DNA of 42,177 nucleotides, taken from assembly GCA_028684345.1 (NCBI GenBank), contig JAQUGB010000001.1:1-42177 (forward strand), in the 5' to 3' direction. The translations under genes and the position numbers were made by a program. The notes under the pieces were generated by a model. The model did not search any database. It was not told the origin of the DNA and saw only the letters and a program-made list of their open reading frames with translations. Below, piece by piece: positions 1 to 6,869 of this stretch. This DNA is from Tepidiphilus sp. (GTDB taxonomy: Bacteria > Pseudomonadota > Gammaproteobacteria > Burkholderiales > Rhodocyclaceae). Numbering within the stretch: the stretch's first letter is position 1; each line of letters opens with the position of its first letter.

Positions 1-60
1 CTGGCCGAACTCGACGACGAGTGGATGACCGGCAAGGTCTATCTCAACCTCAACCCGTAA
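1..60 (+). CDS. C-terminal end of a truncated ORF, possibly an IS256-type transposase
   Basis: The window opens inside a reading frame that codes for 19 residues ending ...VYLNLNP and stops with TAA at 58-60. The DEW-x(4)-YL pattern is reminiscent of the extreme C-terminus of IS256 (mutator-type) transposases. The sequence just after the stop (84-115) also resembles the terminal inverted repeat of that family. Only 19 residues are visible, so the family assignment is a weak inference. The gene body lies outside the window to the left. Confidence 0.3.
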   Translation: MAELDDEWMTGKVYLNLNP

Positions 61-83
61 CCCCGGCGTCATGACCAACACCA

Positions 84-115
84 CGGAAATTTACAGAAAA
101 AAGGTTGCACAACCC
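84..115 (+). mobile_element. Possible right terminal repeat of an IS256-family insertion sequence
   Basis: Directly after the stop of the truncated ORF is an AT-rich segment of the form AAATTTACAGAAAAAA followed by GGTTGCACAACCC. It resembles the inner-to-outer layout of IS256-family right ends (an ATTTACA-A block, an A-rich run, then an outer end finishing in CCC). The reading frame of the next gene seems to begin abruptly after it. The left end and the target duplication are not in the window, so this cannot be confirmed here. Confidence 0.3.
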
Positions 116-672
116 GCTACTGCGGCTCCCCAACGGAACTGGCGGCCTACGCCAACGGCCGCCTGGAAAGTGACCCTGACGAGACGCTGCAATTCAGCAG
201 CCTGTACTGTTCACGGCACCGTCCAAAGTTGCCGGATGGTGGGTGGAATCCTGAGCACCAAAGGGCCAGGCGTTCGGCCGCTCAGTTCGACGCGGAGCTG
301 GAGCGTCTCACCCGTCAGGCAGGTAACTGGCGCGAACCGTGCGCCGGGTCAGGCGACTGGCTGGTCGACTGCTACCTTCACCACTACGTGCTCAAGCATC
401 GCCTCCGGTATGGCGATACGTCCGAACTGCGCGATCACGCCAGGCGGATGACAGACGCCCGGCTGACCGACCGAAAGAAGCAAATCGTCATGCTGCTGCG
501 GTACGGCATGAGCCAATCCGATGCCGCCAGCGTCCTTGGCATTCAGCGGCAAGCCGTCTCCAAGGCCAGCGCCAGTATCCCCAGCGTGTTCTGGCAACTT
601 CCCAGCCTTCCCGAATACAGCACCGAGTTCCTGCTGTCAGGCGTGGCACGAAAACCCGCAGCGCCGCGTTGA
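115..672 (+). CDS. 5'-truncated or frameshifted gene for an unknown protein with a Cys/His-rich N-terminus and an HTH
   Basis: An open frame runs from the preceding stop to TGA at 670-672 with no ATG; the first possible start is TTG at 229, which would give 147 residues. Upstream of 229 the same frame still looks coding: RYCGSPTELAAYANG, then LYCSRHRPKLPDGGW, a Cys/His pattern that could bind zinc. The C-terminal half contains LTDRKKQIVMLLRYGMSQSD and GIQRQAVSKA, a typical sigma-region-4/LuxR-like helix-turn-helix. The gene faces the integrase tail to tail (13 bases apart). Either an insertion sequence removed its 5' end or it is joined to the ATG at 71 by a -1 shift at the A-AAA-AAG run (97-103). 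I do not recognise the family; a DNA-binding regulator of the island is a guess. Confidence 0.5.
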   Translation, partial: RYCGSPTELAAYANGRLESDPDETLQFSSLYCSRHRPKLPDGGWNPEHQRARRSAAQFDAELERLTRQAGNWREPCAGSGDWLVDCYLHHYVLKHRLRYGDTSELRDHARRMTDARLTDRKKQIVMLLRYGMSQSDAASVLGIQRQAVSKASASIPSVFWQLPSLPEYSTEFLLSGVARKPAAPR

Positions 673-684
673 GCGCCGCCACGG

Positions 685-1884
685 TTACGGCTTTGGTGCC
701 TTCGTCCACTGGTCGATCATGTCCGCCCAGTCCTGCAACATCTGCCGCCGCTGTTCCCGGTACTCGGCCTTGTTGTAGATGGCCCTGACGCCGCGCTGTT
801 CGTGGGCGAGGCACTTTTCGATCCAGTCGCTGTTGTACCCGGCTTCGTGCAGCAGGGTGCTGGCCGTGCGGCGCAGGTCGTGCGGCCCGAACTTGCCCAG
901 CGGCTTGCCGTCCTTCTGCGCCAGTTGATAGGTCAGCTTCATCACCTGGTTGAGCGTGGCGCTGCTCATGGGCGCACTGGGGTCATAGCGTGACGGCAGG
1001 ACGTATTCCGAACCACCGGCAAAGGTTTTCAGCGCGACCAGCAGGTCCATCGCCTGCCGCGACAGGAACACCAGGTGCGGGTTGCGCCGCTTCATCCTTT
1101 CCTTCGGGATGGTCCACAGGGCCTCGCTGAAGTTGATCTCGCTCCACCTGGCGTTGGTCAGCTCGCTCTTGCGTACCATCGTCAGCAGGAGCAGCTTCAC
1201 GGCGGCGCGGATCGACGGCGACGTGCCGACGCGCTCCAGGTACTGGTACATGAGGCCGATCTCTTCCGGCGTCAGGGCGCGGTCGCGCGGCGCGAACTTC
1301 GCGATGCTGGCCGGGCGGACCAGCTCGGCGGGATTCTCGACCTTCTGCCCACGCTCAATGGCCCACCGATAGACCTGGTACACGATCTCGCGCGCATGGA
1401 CGGCGGTGGCCGGCGCGCCCCGCTCGACGATGGCGTCGGTCAGGGCCCGCAGGTCTTCGTGGGTGATCTCGGTCAGCTTGAGGTTGCCGAACCTGGCCTT
1501 CAGGTCGCGCTCATAGACCGAGCGCCGCATGTCCCGGGTGGAGTCGGCCATCGGGTAGCTGCGAAGCCACTTTTCCGCCCAGGCACCAAACGTCTCGGCG
1601 TCGCGCACCCGGGCCTTCTCCCTGGCTTTCTCCCGGGCCGGAGACTTCCCCGCCGCGATCATCTTCTTGGCTTCGGCCAAGCGTTCCCGGGCCTCGGCCA
1701 GCGTGATCCCGCCCGGCCCGTACCGGCCGAAGGTGATGGTCTCCTGGCGCCCGTTGAGGGCGTAGTTGTAGCGGAACGAAATGGTCCCGGAGGGTGTGAC
1801 GGCCACATACAGGCCGTCCCTGTCCGCCACCTTGTACAGCTTGCCCGTCGGCTTGAGGTTCCGCAGCTTGGTATCGGTCAACAT
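685..1884 (-). CDS. Tyrosine-type site-specific integrase (P4/DUF4102 type)
   Basis: This 399-residue protein has the two-part layout of island integrases: an N-terminal DUF4102-like arm-binding domain (about 1-90, starting MLTDTKLRNLKPTGKLYKV), a SAM-like core-binding region (about 95-190) and a catalytic domain. The catalytic set is visible: Arg238 (TMVRKSEL), His335 and Arg338 (GPHDLRRT), His361 (CLAHEQ) and the nucleophile Tyr370 (RAIYNKAEY). I chose the ATG at 1884 because GGGAG lies 10 bases upstream. It would catalyse integration and excision of the element. It lies in the same orientation as guaA, about 420 bases downstream of the guaA stop, which fits an element inserted at the 3' end of guaA. 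Nothing in the sequence suggests inactivation. Confidence 0.95.
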   Translation of the reverse strand: MLTDTKLRNLKPTGKLYKVADRDGLYVAVTPSGTISFRYNYALNGRQETITFGRYGPGGITLAEARERLAEAKKMIAAGKSPAREKAREKARVRDAETFGAWAEKWLRSYPMADSTRDMRRSVYERDLKARFGNLKLTEITHEDLRALTDAIVERGAPATAVHAREIVYQVYRWAIERGQKVENPAELVRPASIAKFAPRDRALTPEEIGLMYQYLERVGTSPSIRAAVKLLLLTMVRKSELTNARWSEINFSEALWTIPKERMKRRNPHLVFLSRQAMDLLVALKTFAGGSEYVLPSRYDPSAPMSSATLNQVMKLTYQLAQKDGKPLGKFGPHDLRRTASTLLHEAGYNSDWIEKCLAHEQRGVRAIYNKAEYREQRRQMLQDWADMIDQWTKAPKP

Positions 1885-2231
1885 GGCACACACGCTCCCT
1901 TGCAACACCATGCGTCGTGCGCCCTGCTTGGACGAGAGGGAATCCCCTTATAAGTCAACAACTTACAGAGGCGAACCCATGGCACAGCCATCGTGACGCA
2001 CACGCTTCACCGGCCATCAATACCATGCCTGGAAAACCCCACTCGGAACGGAAAAAATTCGTTTTACAGCAACTACTTACACGATTCCGATACCATGACC
2101 ACCCGGGAACGAGGCGCATGGCATCGGCGGCGAGGCATGGCACAGGGCCGGTTTCGTGCCATCGACTATGCCATGAAAAATTCGTGCTTGGCCATACCCC
2201 AGGCTGCCAGTCCGTGCCAGGTGGAAAACAC

Positions 2232-2257
2232 AAAAAAGCCCGCAGTGACGCGGGCTT
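2232..2257 (-). terminator. Rho-independent terminator of guaBA
   Basis: On the minus strand an 8-bp stem (AAGCCCGC / GCGGGCTT, the outer two pairs being A-T), a 6-base loop and a run of six T form a classic intrinsic terminator. It lies 47 bases after the guaA stop. Confidence 0.85.
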
Positions 2258-2269
2258 AGGTGTGTCTGG

Positions 2270-2295
2270 TGCCGGATCCTGCCGGCCGCTGCCGG
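2270..2295. repeat. Three TGCCGG units with a 10-base period
   Basis: TGCCGG occurs at 2270-2275, 2280-2285 and 2290-2295, exactly one helical turn apart, immediately after the guaA stop and before its terminator. The role is unknown; binding of a protein on one face of the helix is possible. Confidence 0.5.
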
Positions 2296-2303
2296 ACACG
2301 GAA

Positions 2304-3872
2304 TCATTCCCACTCGATCGTCGCCGGCGGCTTGCCCGAGATGTCGTAGACCACGCGGTTGATACCAGTCACTTCGTTGATGATGCGGTGCGACACCTGG
2401 GCCAAGAGCGCATGCGGCAGTTCCGCCCAATGAGCCGTCATGAAGTCCTGCGTCTGCACCGCGCGCAGCGCGATCACGTACTCGTAGGTGCGGGCATCCC
2501 CCATCACGCCGACGCTGCGCACCGGCAGGAACACGGCAAAAGCCTGGCTCACCTTGTCGTACCAGTCGGCACGGCGCAGCTCGTCGATGAAGATGGCGTC
2601 GGCCTGGCGCAGGATGTCGGCGTATTCGCGCTTCACCTCCCCCAGGATGCGCACCCCCAGCCCCGGTCCGGGGAAAGGGTGACGATAGACCATGTCGTGC
2701 GGCAATCCGAGGGCGATGCCCAGCTCCCGCACCTCGTCCTTGAAGAGTTCGCGCAGCGGCTCGAGGAGCTTCAGGTTCAGCGTCTCGGGCAACCCGCCCA
2801 CGTTGTGGTGGCTCTTGATGCTCGCCGCCTTCTTCGTCTTGCCGCCGGCCGATTCGATCACGTCAGGGTAAATGGTGCCCTGGGCGAGCCAGCGTGCGCG
2901 CGGCAGCTTCGCAGCCTCTTCCTGGAAGACCTCGACGAAGACGCGCCCGATGATGCGCCGCTTCTGCTCCGGATCGGCCACGCCAGCGAGCGCCGAAAGA
3001 AAACGTTCGCTCGCATCGACGTGGATCACCTTCACACCCAGGTTGCGCGCGAAAGTCGCCATCACCTGCTCGGCCTCGTTGAGGCGCAGCAGCCCGTTGT
3101 CGACGAAAACGCAGGTGAGCCGATCGCCGATGGCGCGGTGGATGAGCGCCGCGGCGACCGACGAATCCACGCCGCCGGAGAGCCCCAGGATCACCTCCTC
3201 GTCGCCGACCTGCGCGCGGATGCGGGCGATGGCCTCGCCGATGAAGTCCGGCATGGTCCAGTCGCGTCCGCAGCCGCAGATCTCGTGCACGAAGCGCTCG
3301 AGCATCTCCTTGCCCTTGAGCGTATGCGTCACCTCGGGGTGGAACTGCACGCCGTAGAAACCGCGCGCCTCGTCGGCCATGGCGGCAATCGGGGTGGACT
3401 CGCTGCTGCCGATCACGGTGAAGCCCGGCGGCAGCTCGACCACCTTGTCGCCGTGGCTCATCCACACCTCCAGCACCGCGCGCCCTTCCTCGTCGCGGCG
3501 ATCGGCGAGCGCCCCGAAGAGACGGTTGGGGGCGACGACGCGCACCTGGGCGTAGCCGAATTCGCGCTTGCCGCTCGCCGCCACCTTGCCGCCCAGCTGC
3601 TCGGCCATGGTCTGCATGCCGTAGCAGATGCCCAGCACCGGCACCCCCAGGCGGAAGACAATCTCGGGCGCGCGCCAATCGAGCGCCGCGTAGGCCGAAT
3701 TCGGCCCCCCCGAGAGGATGATGCCCTTGGGCGCTAAGGCGCGGATGAAGTCCTCGCCCACGTCGAAGGGATGGATCTCGCAGTAGACCTGCGCCTCGCG
3801 CACGCGTCGGGCGATGAGCTGGGTGAGCTGCGAGCCGAAATCCAGGATCAGGATCTTGTCGTGTCGGGTCAT
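2304..3872 (-). CDS. guaA: GMP synthase (glutamine-hydrolysing)
   Basis: This 522-residue enzyme converts XMP to GMP with ATP and glutamine, the last step of guanine nucleotide synthesis. The N-terminal class I glutamine amidotransferase shows Cys83 (GICYGMQ), His178 and Glu180 (VQFHPE). The ATP pyrophosphatase domain shows the P-loop SGGVDSS at 232-238. The C-terminal dimerisation domain ends in the usual ...KPPATIEWE, so the 3' end is intact despite the neighbouring integrase. Length is normal for the family. The gene starts 4 bases after the guaB stop, so the two form a guaBA operon. The 3' end of guaA is a known insertion hotspot for genomic islands, which fits the integrase gene downstream. 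Confidence 0.98.
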   Translation of the reverse strand: MTRHDKILILDFGSQLTQLIARRVREAQVYCEIHPFDVGEDFIRALAPKGIILSGGPNSAYAALDWRAPEIVFRLGVPVLGICYGMQTMAEQLGGKVAASGKREFGYAQVRVVAPNRLFGALADRRDEEGRAVLEVWMSHGDKVVELPPGFTVIGSSESTPIAAMADEARGFYGVQFHPEVTHTLKGKEMLERFVHEICGCGRDWTMPDFIGEAIARIRAQVGDEEVILGLSGGVDSSVAAALIHRAIGDRLTCVFVDNGLLRLNEAEQVMATFARNLGVKVIHVDASERFLSALAGVADPEQKRRIIGRVFVEVFQEEAAKLPRARWLAQGTIYPDVIESAGGKTKKAASIKSHHNVGGLPETLNLKLLEPLRELFKDEVRELGIALGLPHDMVYRHPFPGPGLGVRILGEVKREYADILRQADAIFIDELRRADWYDKVSQAFAVFLPVRSVGVMGDARTYEYVIALRAVQTQDFMTAHWAELPHALLAQVSHRIINEVTGINRVVYDISGKPPATIEWE

Positions 3873-3876
3873 GGGA

Positions 3877-5337
3877 TCATTCGACGTGGTAGTTGGGAGC
3901 TTCTTTGGTGATCTGCACGTCGTGCACGTGCGATTCGCGTACGCCGGCGGCGGTGATCTCGACGAACCTCGCCTTTTCCTGCAGCTCGGCGATGGTGCGG
4001 CACCCCAGATACCCCATGGCCGAGCGCACGCCGCCCACCAGCTGGTGGATCACCGCGCTCACCGGACCCTTGTAGGGCACCCGGCCTTCGATACCCTCGG
4101 GCACCAGTTTCTCCACGTTGGCGCTCGCGTCCTGGAAATATCGGTCGGCCGCCCCCTGCTGCATCGCCCCGAGCGAGCCCATGCCGCGATAGGCCTTGTA
4201 GGAACGTCCCTGGTAGAGCACCGTCTCGCCCGGCGCCTCTTCCGTCCCGGCGAAGAGGCTGCCCAGCATCACGGTATCGGCGCCGGCCGCGAGCGCCTTG
4301 GCGATGTCGCCGGAATAGCGAATGCCGCCGTCGGCGATGAGCGGCACGCCGGTGCCAGCAAGTGCCGTGGCCACGTCATCGATTGCGGTGACCTGCGGCA
4401 CGCCCACTCCGGCCACGATGCGCGTGGTGCAGATCGAACCGGGGCCGATGCCCACTTTCACTCCGTCCGCGCCGGCATCGAGCAACGCCCGCGCCGCCTC
4501 GGCGGTGGCAATGTTGCCGCCCACCACCTGCACTTGGGGATAGGTACGCTTGACCCAACGCACACGATCGAGCACCCCTTGCGAGTGGCCGTGCGCCGTA
4601 TCGACCACGAGCACGTCCACGCCGGCGGCCACGAGCAACTCGGCGCGCTCCTCGGTGCCGGGCCCCACACCGATCGCCGCCCCCACGCGCAGGCGGCCCT
4701 GCTCATCCTTGGTGGCGAGGGGATGTTCGCTCGATTTCTGGATGTCTTTGACCGTGATCAGCCCTTTGAGCGTATCGTGCTCGGCGAGGATCAGCACGCG
4801 TTCGAGGCGGTGACGCTGCATCAGCGCCTTCGCCTCTTCGAGCGAAGAGCCTTCTGGCACGGTGACGAGCCGCTCACGCGGGGTCATGATGACGGACACG
4901 GGTGCCTCGAAGCGCGTCTCGAAGCGCAGGTCACGGTTGGTGACGATGCCCACCACTTTGCCGTGCTCGACCACCGGCAGCCCCGAGACCCCAAGCTGGC
5001 GCGTCAACGCCAGTACTTCGCCCACGGTCATCGTCGGCGGAATGGTCACCGGATCCCTCAAGATGCCGGACTCGAACCGCTTGACCTTGGCGACTTCCGC
5101 CGCCTGCTGCTTGGGCGTGAGGTTCTTGTGGATGATGCCGATGCCGCCTTCCTGGGCGAGTGCGATCGCCAGCCGCGCCTCTGTGACGGTATCCATGGCG
5201 GCGGACACCAGCGGCAGATTCAAACGGATGTCACGCGTGAGCCGGCTGGAGAGGTCCGCGTCGCGCGGCAGGATGGCGGAATGGGCGGGAACGAGGAGGA
5301 CGTCGTCGAAGGTGAGGGCTTTCTTCAGCAGTCGCAT
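3877..5337 (-). CDS. guaB: IMP dehydrogenase
   Basis: This 486-residue enzyme oxidises IMP to XMP with NAD+, the rate-limiting step towards GMP. The TIM-barrel catalytic domain is split by two CBS domains (about residues 95-205). The active-site loop GPGSICTTRI places the catalytic Cys at 303, and GIRYSGDI and the flap region follow. Length is typical of the bacterial enzyme. It is the first gene of guaBA, with a TATAAT at 5363-5368 on the minus strand about 26 bases before the ATG. No purine operator could be recognised. Confidence 0.98.
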   Translation of the reverse strand: MRLLKKALTFDDVLLVPAHSAILPRDADLSSRLTRDIRLNLPLVSAAMDTVTEARLAIALAQEGGIGIIHKNLTPKQQAAEVAKVKRFESGILRDPVTIPPTMTVGEVLALTRQLGVSGLPVVEHGKVVGIVTNRDLRFETRFEAPVSVIMTPRERLVTVPEGSSLEEAKALMQRHRLERVLILAEHDTLKGLITVKDIQKSSEHPLATKDEQGRLRVGAAIGVGPGTEERAELLVAAGVDVLVVDTAHGHSQGVLDRVRWVKRTYPQVQVVGGNIATAEAARALLDAGADGVKVGIGPGSICTTRIVAGVGVPQVTAIDDVATALAGTGVPLIADGGIRYSGDIAKALAAGADTVMLGSLFAGTEEAPGETVLYQGRSYKAYRGMGSLGAMQQGAADRYFQDASANVEKLVPEGIEGRVPYKGPVSAVIHQLVGGVRSAMGYLGCRTIAELQEKARFVEITAAGVRESHVHDVQITKEAPNYHVE

Positions 5338-5362
5338 GGTACAGTCCTTGGACCAAAACGGA

Positions 5363-5368
5363 ATTATA
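5363..5368 (-). promoter_or_regulatory. Candidate -10 box for guaBA
   Basis: A perfect TATAAT on the minus strand lies between ratB and guaB, 26 bases before the guaB start. No good -35 hexamer is seen at 16-18 bases. Confidence 0.5.
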
Positions 5369-5382
5369 CCGGCGAGACGGCT

Positions 5383-5700
5383 TCAGGGAGCCTTGCGCTC
5401 CTCGGGGTTTTTGTCGCGAGACGTTCGGGCGCGGCGCCGGCGCACCGCTTTCGGATCGGCGATGAGCGGCCGAGTGAGTTCCAGTCGGTCGCCGTCGGCG
5501 AGCGGCGTCTCCGGCGGCACGAGCCGACCGTAGAGGCTGCAGGCGCGCTCCCAGTCTCGCTGCAATGCCGGATGGCGTTCGAGCACCTCCGAGCGCAGCA
5601 CGGCATCGCGCACCGTCGCCCCTTCGGGCAACACGAGCGACACGCGCTCGATCACCCCCGGAGCCGGAGCGGAGACGAGCTCGACGCGCAGCTCAAGCAT
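5383..5700 (-). CDS. RnfH/RatB family small protein (UPF0125)
   Basis: This 105-residue protein has a ubiquitin-like beta-grasp pattern, with conserved text such as LPEGATVRDAVLRS, SLYGRLVPPETPLADGDRLE and LTRPLIADPKAVRRRRA, characteristic of the RnfH/UPF0125 family. The C-terminus is basic. Its molecular function is not established; the family is often called RatB because it follows ratA. I chose the ATG at 5700; a TTG at 5703 is also possible. The start overlaps the ratA stop, so translation is probably coupled. A gap of 45 bases separates it from guaB, where a new -10 box occurs. Confidence 0.85.
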   Translation of the reverse strand: MLELRVELVSAPAPGVIERVSLVLPEGATVRDAVLRSEVLERHPALQRDWERACSLYGRLVPPETPLADGDRLELTRPLIADPKAVRRRRARTSRDKNPEERKAP

Positions 5701-6136
5701 CAAGCGCCCCCTTCATCTGACGGGCCCGGCGCACGAAGGCATCGATGAAGGTGGCCGCGATGCGGTTGAATACCGGCCCCAACACTTTCTCCAGCACGCG
5801 CGAAGAGAATTCATAGGCGAGATCGAACTCCACGCGGCACGCCGCCTCGTCCAGCGGCACGAAGCGCCACTCCCCTTCCAGGCGGCGAAAAGGTCCCTCC
5901 TTGAGACGGATGCGCATGCGATGAGGGAATTCCTTGTCGTTGACCGTGGTAAAGTGGGTCTTGATGCCGTGGAAATCGACGTGCAGCGTCGCCTCGGTCA
6001 CCGCATCCGTGCGCCGGTGCAGCTCGACCCCGCCACACCAAGGCAGGAACTTGGGGTAGTCCTCACAGCGGTCGACGAGTTCGAACATCGTCTCCGCCGG
6101 GGAGTCGATCAATACGCGCTTGTGAACTTCGGCCAT
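5693..6136 (-). CDS. ratA: RatA/Coq10-type START-domain protein
   Basis: This 147-residue single-domain protein has the SRPBCC/polyketide-cyclase fold signature of the Coq10/RatA group: VLIDSPAETMFELVDRCEDY, FLPWCGG near the N-terminus and a C-terminal helix ending in RARQMKGALDA. Homologues include yeast Coq10, which handles ubiquinone, and E. coli RatA, reported to hinder 70S ribosome association. Which role applies here cannot be read from the sequence; a quinone-related role would fit an organism with a full complex I. A good ribosome site (AAAGGA) precedes the ATG. It is divergent from smpB with 71 bases between starts, a conserved arrangement in proteobacteria. Confidence 0.9.
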   Translation of the reverse strand: MAEVHKRVLIDSPAETMFELVDRCEDYPKFLPWCGGVELHRRTDAVTEATLHVDFHGIKTHFTTVNDKEFPHRMRIRLKEGPFRRLEGEWRFVPLDEAACRVEFDLAYEFSSRVLEKVLGPVFNRIAATFIDAFVRRARQMKGALDA

Positions 6137-6162
6137 CCATGTCCTTTCGCCGGCTGCTCACC

Positions 6163-6168
6163 TATAAT
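6163..6168 (+). promoter_or_regulatory. Candidate -10 box for smpB
   Basis: A perfect TATAAT lies 39 bases upstream of the smpB ATG in the ratA/smpB divergent region. The -35 region is weak. Confidence 0.5.
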
Positions 6169-6207
6169 TGGCCGATTCTACCCCAGCATTTCACCGGAAA
6201 GCGGCTC

Positions 6208-6654
6208 ATGAGCATCGTCGAAAACCGCAAGGCACGCCACGACTACTTCATCGAGGAGACGTTCGAGGCCGGCATCGAGCTGCAGGGCTGGGAAGTCAAG
6301 GCGATCCGCGCCGGCCGCGTAAACCTCAAAGAGGCCTACGTGATCGTCAAAGACGGCGAGATCTTCCTGCTCGGCATGCACGTCACACCGCTGGCGAGTG
6401 CCTCGACCCACGTCCACCCCGACCCCACGCGCACCCGCAAACTGCTGCTGCACCGGCGCGAGATCGATCGCCTCGTCGGCCAGGTAGAACGCGCAGGCTA
6501 TACGCTCGTACCCCTCGATCTGCACTTCTCCCGCGGCCGCATCAAAACGACGATCGGTCTGGCCAAGGGCAAGAAACTGCACGACAAACGGGAGGCCGAG
6601 AAAGAACGTGACTGGCAGCGCGAGAAGGCACGCCTGATGCGCGAGAAGCGCTGA
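6208..6654 (+). CDS. smpB: SsrA-binding protein SmpB
   Basis: This 148-residue protein binds tmRNA and brings it to stalled ribosomes for trans-translation. Family motifs are clear: RKARHDYFIEETFEAGIELQ, GWEVKAIRAGRVNLKEAY near the start, then the OB-fold and a basic C-terminal tail (KGKKLHDKREAEKERDWQ) that enters the mRNA channel. The ATG at 6208 is preceded by GGAAAG; the upstream in-frame ATG at 6139 would add residues not found in the family and would overlap the promoter. The ssrA gene itself is not in this window. Confidence 0.97.
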   Translation: MSIVENRKARHDYFIEETFEAGIELQGWEVKAIRAGRVNLKEAYVIVKDGEIFLLGMHVTPLASASTHVHPDPTRTRKLLLHRREIDRLVGQVERAGYTLVPLDLHFSRGRIKTTIGLAKGKKLHDKREAEKERDWQREKARLMREKR

Positions 6655-6829
6655 GGATCACGGACGCCACGAAAACCGCTACGCGCGTTTGCCGAGCAAG
6701 GCGCCCGAGGCACGGAACGCAAGACAAATCACAAAGATGGCCGAGCAGCCGAACCCGCATAACGACGCGATCGGACCGCACGACGTACGATTCACCGGCG
6801 CCGATACGAATGCCCCTTCGGGCTTGCCG

Positions 6830-6835
6830 TATAAT
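6830..6835 (+). promoter_or_regulatory. Candidate -10 box for fabI
   Basis: A perfect TATAAT lies 34 bases before the fabI ATG. No clear -35 box is visible. The 215-base gap from smpB (6655-6869) shows nothing else recognisable. Confidence 0.5.
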
Positions 6836-6869
6836 CGCCGCCATAAGATACCATGACGGAGCACACCCA

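Larger units (their letters stand above)
1885..2303. other. Non-coding stretch between guaA and integrase, probable attachment region
   Basis: No convincing gene is present in these 419 bases; the open frames here run through a terminator and have no family likeness. The stretch is richer in A/T than its flanks and holds several exact direct repeats: CATGGCACA at 1882-1890, 1978-1986 and 2136-2144; AAAAATTCGT at 2053-2062 and 2176-2185; ATACCATG at 2020-2027 and 2090-2097. It also contains the guaA terminator and three TGCCGG units spaced 10 bases apart (2270-2295). Position and repeats fit an integrase attachment region with arm sites, but no site has been shown. Confidence 0.45.

Noticed and set aside
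71..451. The ATG-started frame at 71 as a complete 126-residue protein
   Set aside because: After about residue 11 the product is Thr/Arg/Cys-rich and non-protein-like, while the neighbouring frame over the same bases looks coding.
1955..2299. Minus-strand frame of 114 codons between guaA and the integrase
   Set aside because: It reads through the guaA terminator and the repeat region, and its Trp/Cys/Ser-rich product resembles no protein.
1917..3737. Open frame of 606 codons on the plus strand opposite guaA
   Set aside because: It is a GC-driven shadow of guaA, crosses the guaA terminator, and has a His/Arg/Asp-rich composition with no family motif.
3814..5748. Open frame of 644 codons on the plus strand opposite guaB and ratB
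   Set aside because: It lies antisense to well-supported genes and shows only the mirrored codon bias of guaB.
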